DNA of 14,385 bases, from assembly GCA_955652195.1 (NCBI GenBank), contig CATPBC010000168.1, positions 1-14,385 on the forward strand, given 5' to 3'. Of this stretch, positions 14,188 through 14,385 are shown one piece after another. The notes beneath the pieces are model-generated. The model did not search any database and had not been told where the DNA came from. It saw only the letters and a program-made list of their open reading frames with translations. The DNA is from an uncultured Xanthobacteraceae bacterium (GTDB taxonomy: Bacteria; Pseudomonadota; Alphaproteobacteria; Rhizobiales; Xanthobacteraceae). The number at the start of each line of letters is the position of its first letter. The stretch's first letter is position 1. The position numbers and the translations under genes were made by a program.

Positions 14188-14385
14188 CGCGGCAACAGGT
14201 TCCGTGCGGGGTCGACCACGTCAATGATACTTACGGTGGCGGATTGGGTGCCGCAAGCTGTTGATTTCTCGCGACCCGCAGATGAACGGATCGTAATGCT
14301 TTGTCAGCGTTTTTTCGAGTTTGCAACACAACTTTCGCCACAATGAAAGTTTGTTGATGCTGTGCGGGGCGTACGCGTTCTAGGC
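14188..14385. other. Region upstream of lipA to the window edge
   Basis: I find no family-recognisable coding sequence in these 198 bases. They are more AT-rich than the genes (especially 14300-14356) and carry the hairpin at 14324-14356. A TTGACG on the minus strand close to lipA has no matching -10 at a normal distance. The region probably holds the lipA promoter and the end of the upstream transcript. Confidence 0.4.
14324..14356. repeat. Bulged 12-bp hairpin upstream of lipA
   Basis: AACTTTC (14330-14336) and GAAAGTT (14345-14351) pair perfectly around an 8-nt loop, and pairing continues through CAACA on the left (14324-14328) and TGTTG on the right (14352-14356) with one bulged C at 14329. 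No T run follows on either strand, so it is not a classical intrinsic terminator, though it may end the upstream minus-strand transcript or form an operator for lipA. Confidence 0.5.

Noticed and set aside
13636..14346. 236-codon plus-strand open frame opposite lipA.
   Set aside because: It mirrors the lipA codons and has low-complexity, Arg/Gly-rich composition with no domain; its end in the upstream gap is by chance.
1..14385. CRISPR arrays, insertion sequences, phage genes, tRNA or rRNA genes, or a defence island.
   Set aside because: I saw no regularly spaced direct repeats, transposase, integrase or RNA-gene signatures; every large frame is a recognised core gene.

Overview
The window is an ordinary, fully packed stretch of alphaproteobacterial core chromosome. 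GC is high, the gene order and protein sequences look like the Hyphomicrobiales (Rhizobiales), and the nearest relatives by recall are Bradyrhizobium, Rhodopseudomonas or Xanthobacteraceae-type bacteria; I could not run a search to narrow this. I see no rRNA, tRNA, CRISPR, prophage, transposase or insertion sequence. Thirteen protein genes cover about 95% of the window, and all appear intact.

Layout from left to right: a small membrane methyltransferase-like gene (-) diverges from mazG (+), a nucleotide-pool cleaning enzyme. mazG converges, 7 bp apart, on the minus-strand run ntrY-ntrX-dat-hfq-hflX. Upstream of ntrY lies the minus-strand pair ntrB-ntrC. ntrB is divergent from ispDF-cinA (+). 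cinA converges with overlapping stop codons on the minus-strand pair lipA-ratA. The window ends in the region upstream of lipA.

The centre is nitrogen control. NtrB/NtrC is a soluble sensor kinase and sigma-54 activator; NtrY/NtrX is its membrane-bound paralogous pair. NtrC keeps the GAFTGA loop needed to contact sigma-54, whereas NtrX lacks it and is probably a sigma-54-independent regulator. Downstream on the same strand are a D-amino-acid aminotransferase, the RNA chaperone Hfq and the ribosome-associated GTPase HflX. On the flanks, ispDF supplies two steps of isoprenoid precursor synthesis, cinA encodes a nicotinamide-nucleotide amidase, and lipA encodes lipoyl synthase, followed by a COQ10/RatA-type lipid-binding protein.

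Nothing here looks like an undescribed multi-gene system. The most noteworthy signals are non-coding: an intergenic element between ntrX and dat built from GGWWTCA-type heptamers arranged as a long imperfect inverted repeat; an A-rich leader in front of hfq; a strong bulged hairpin upstream of lipA; and the absence of dusB (nifR3) from its usual place upstream of ntrB.
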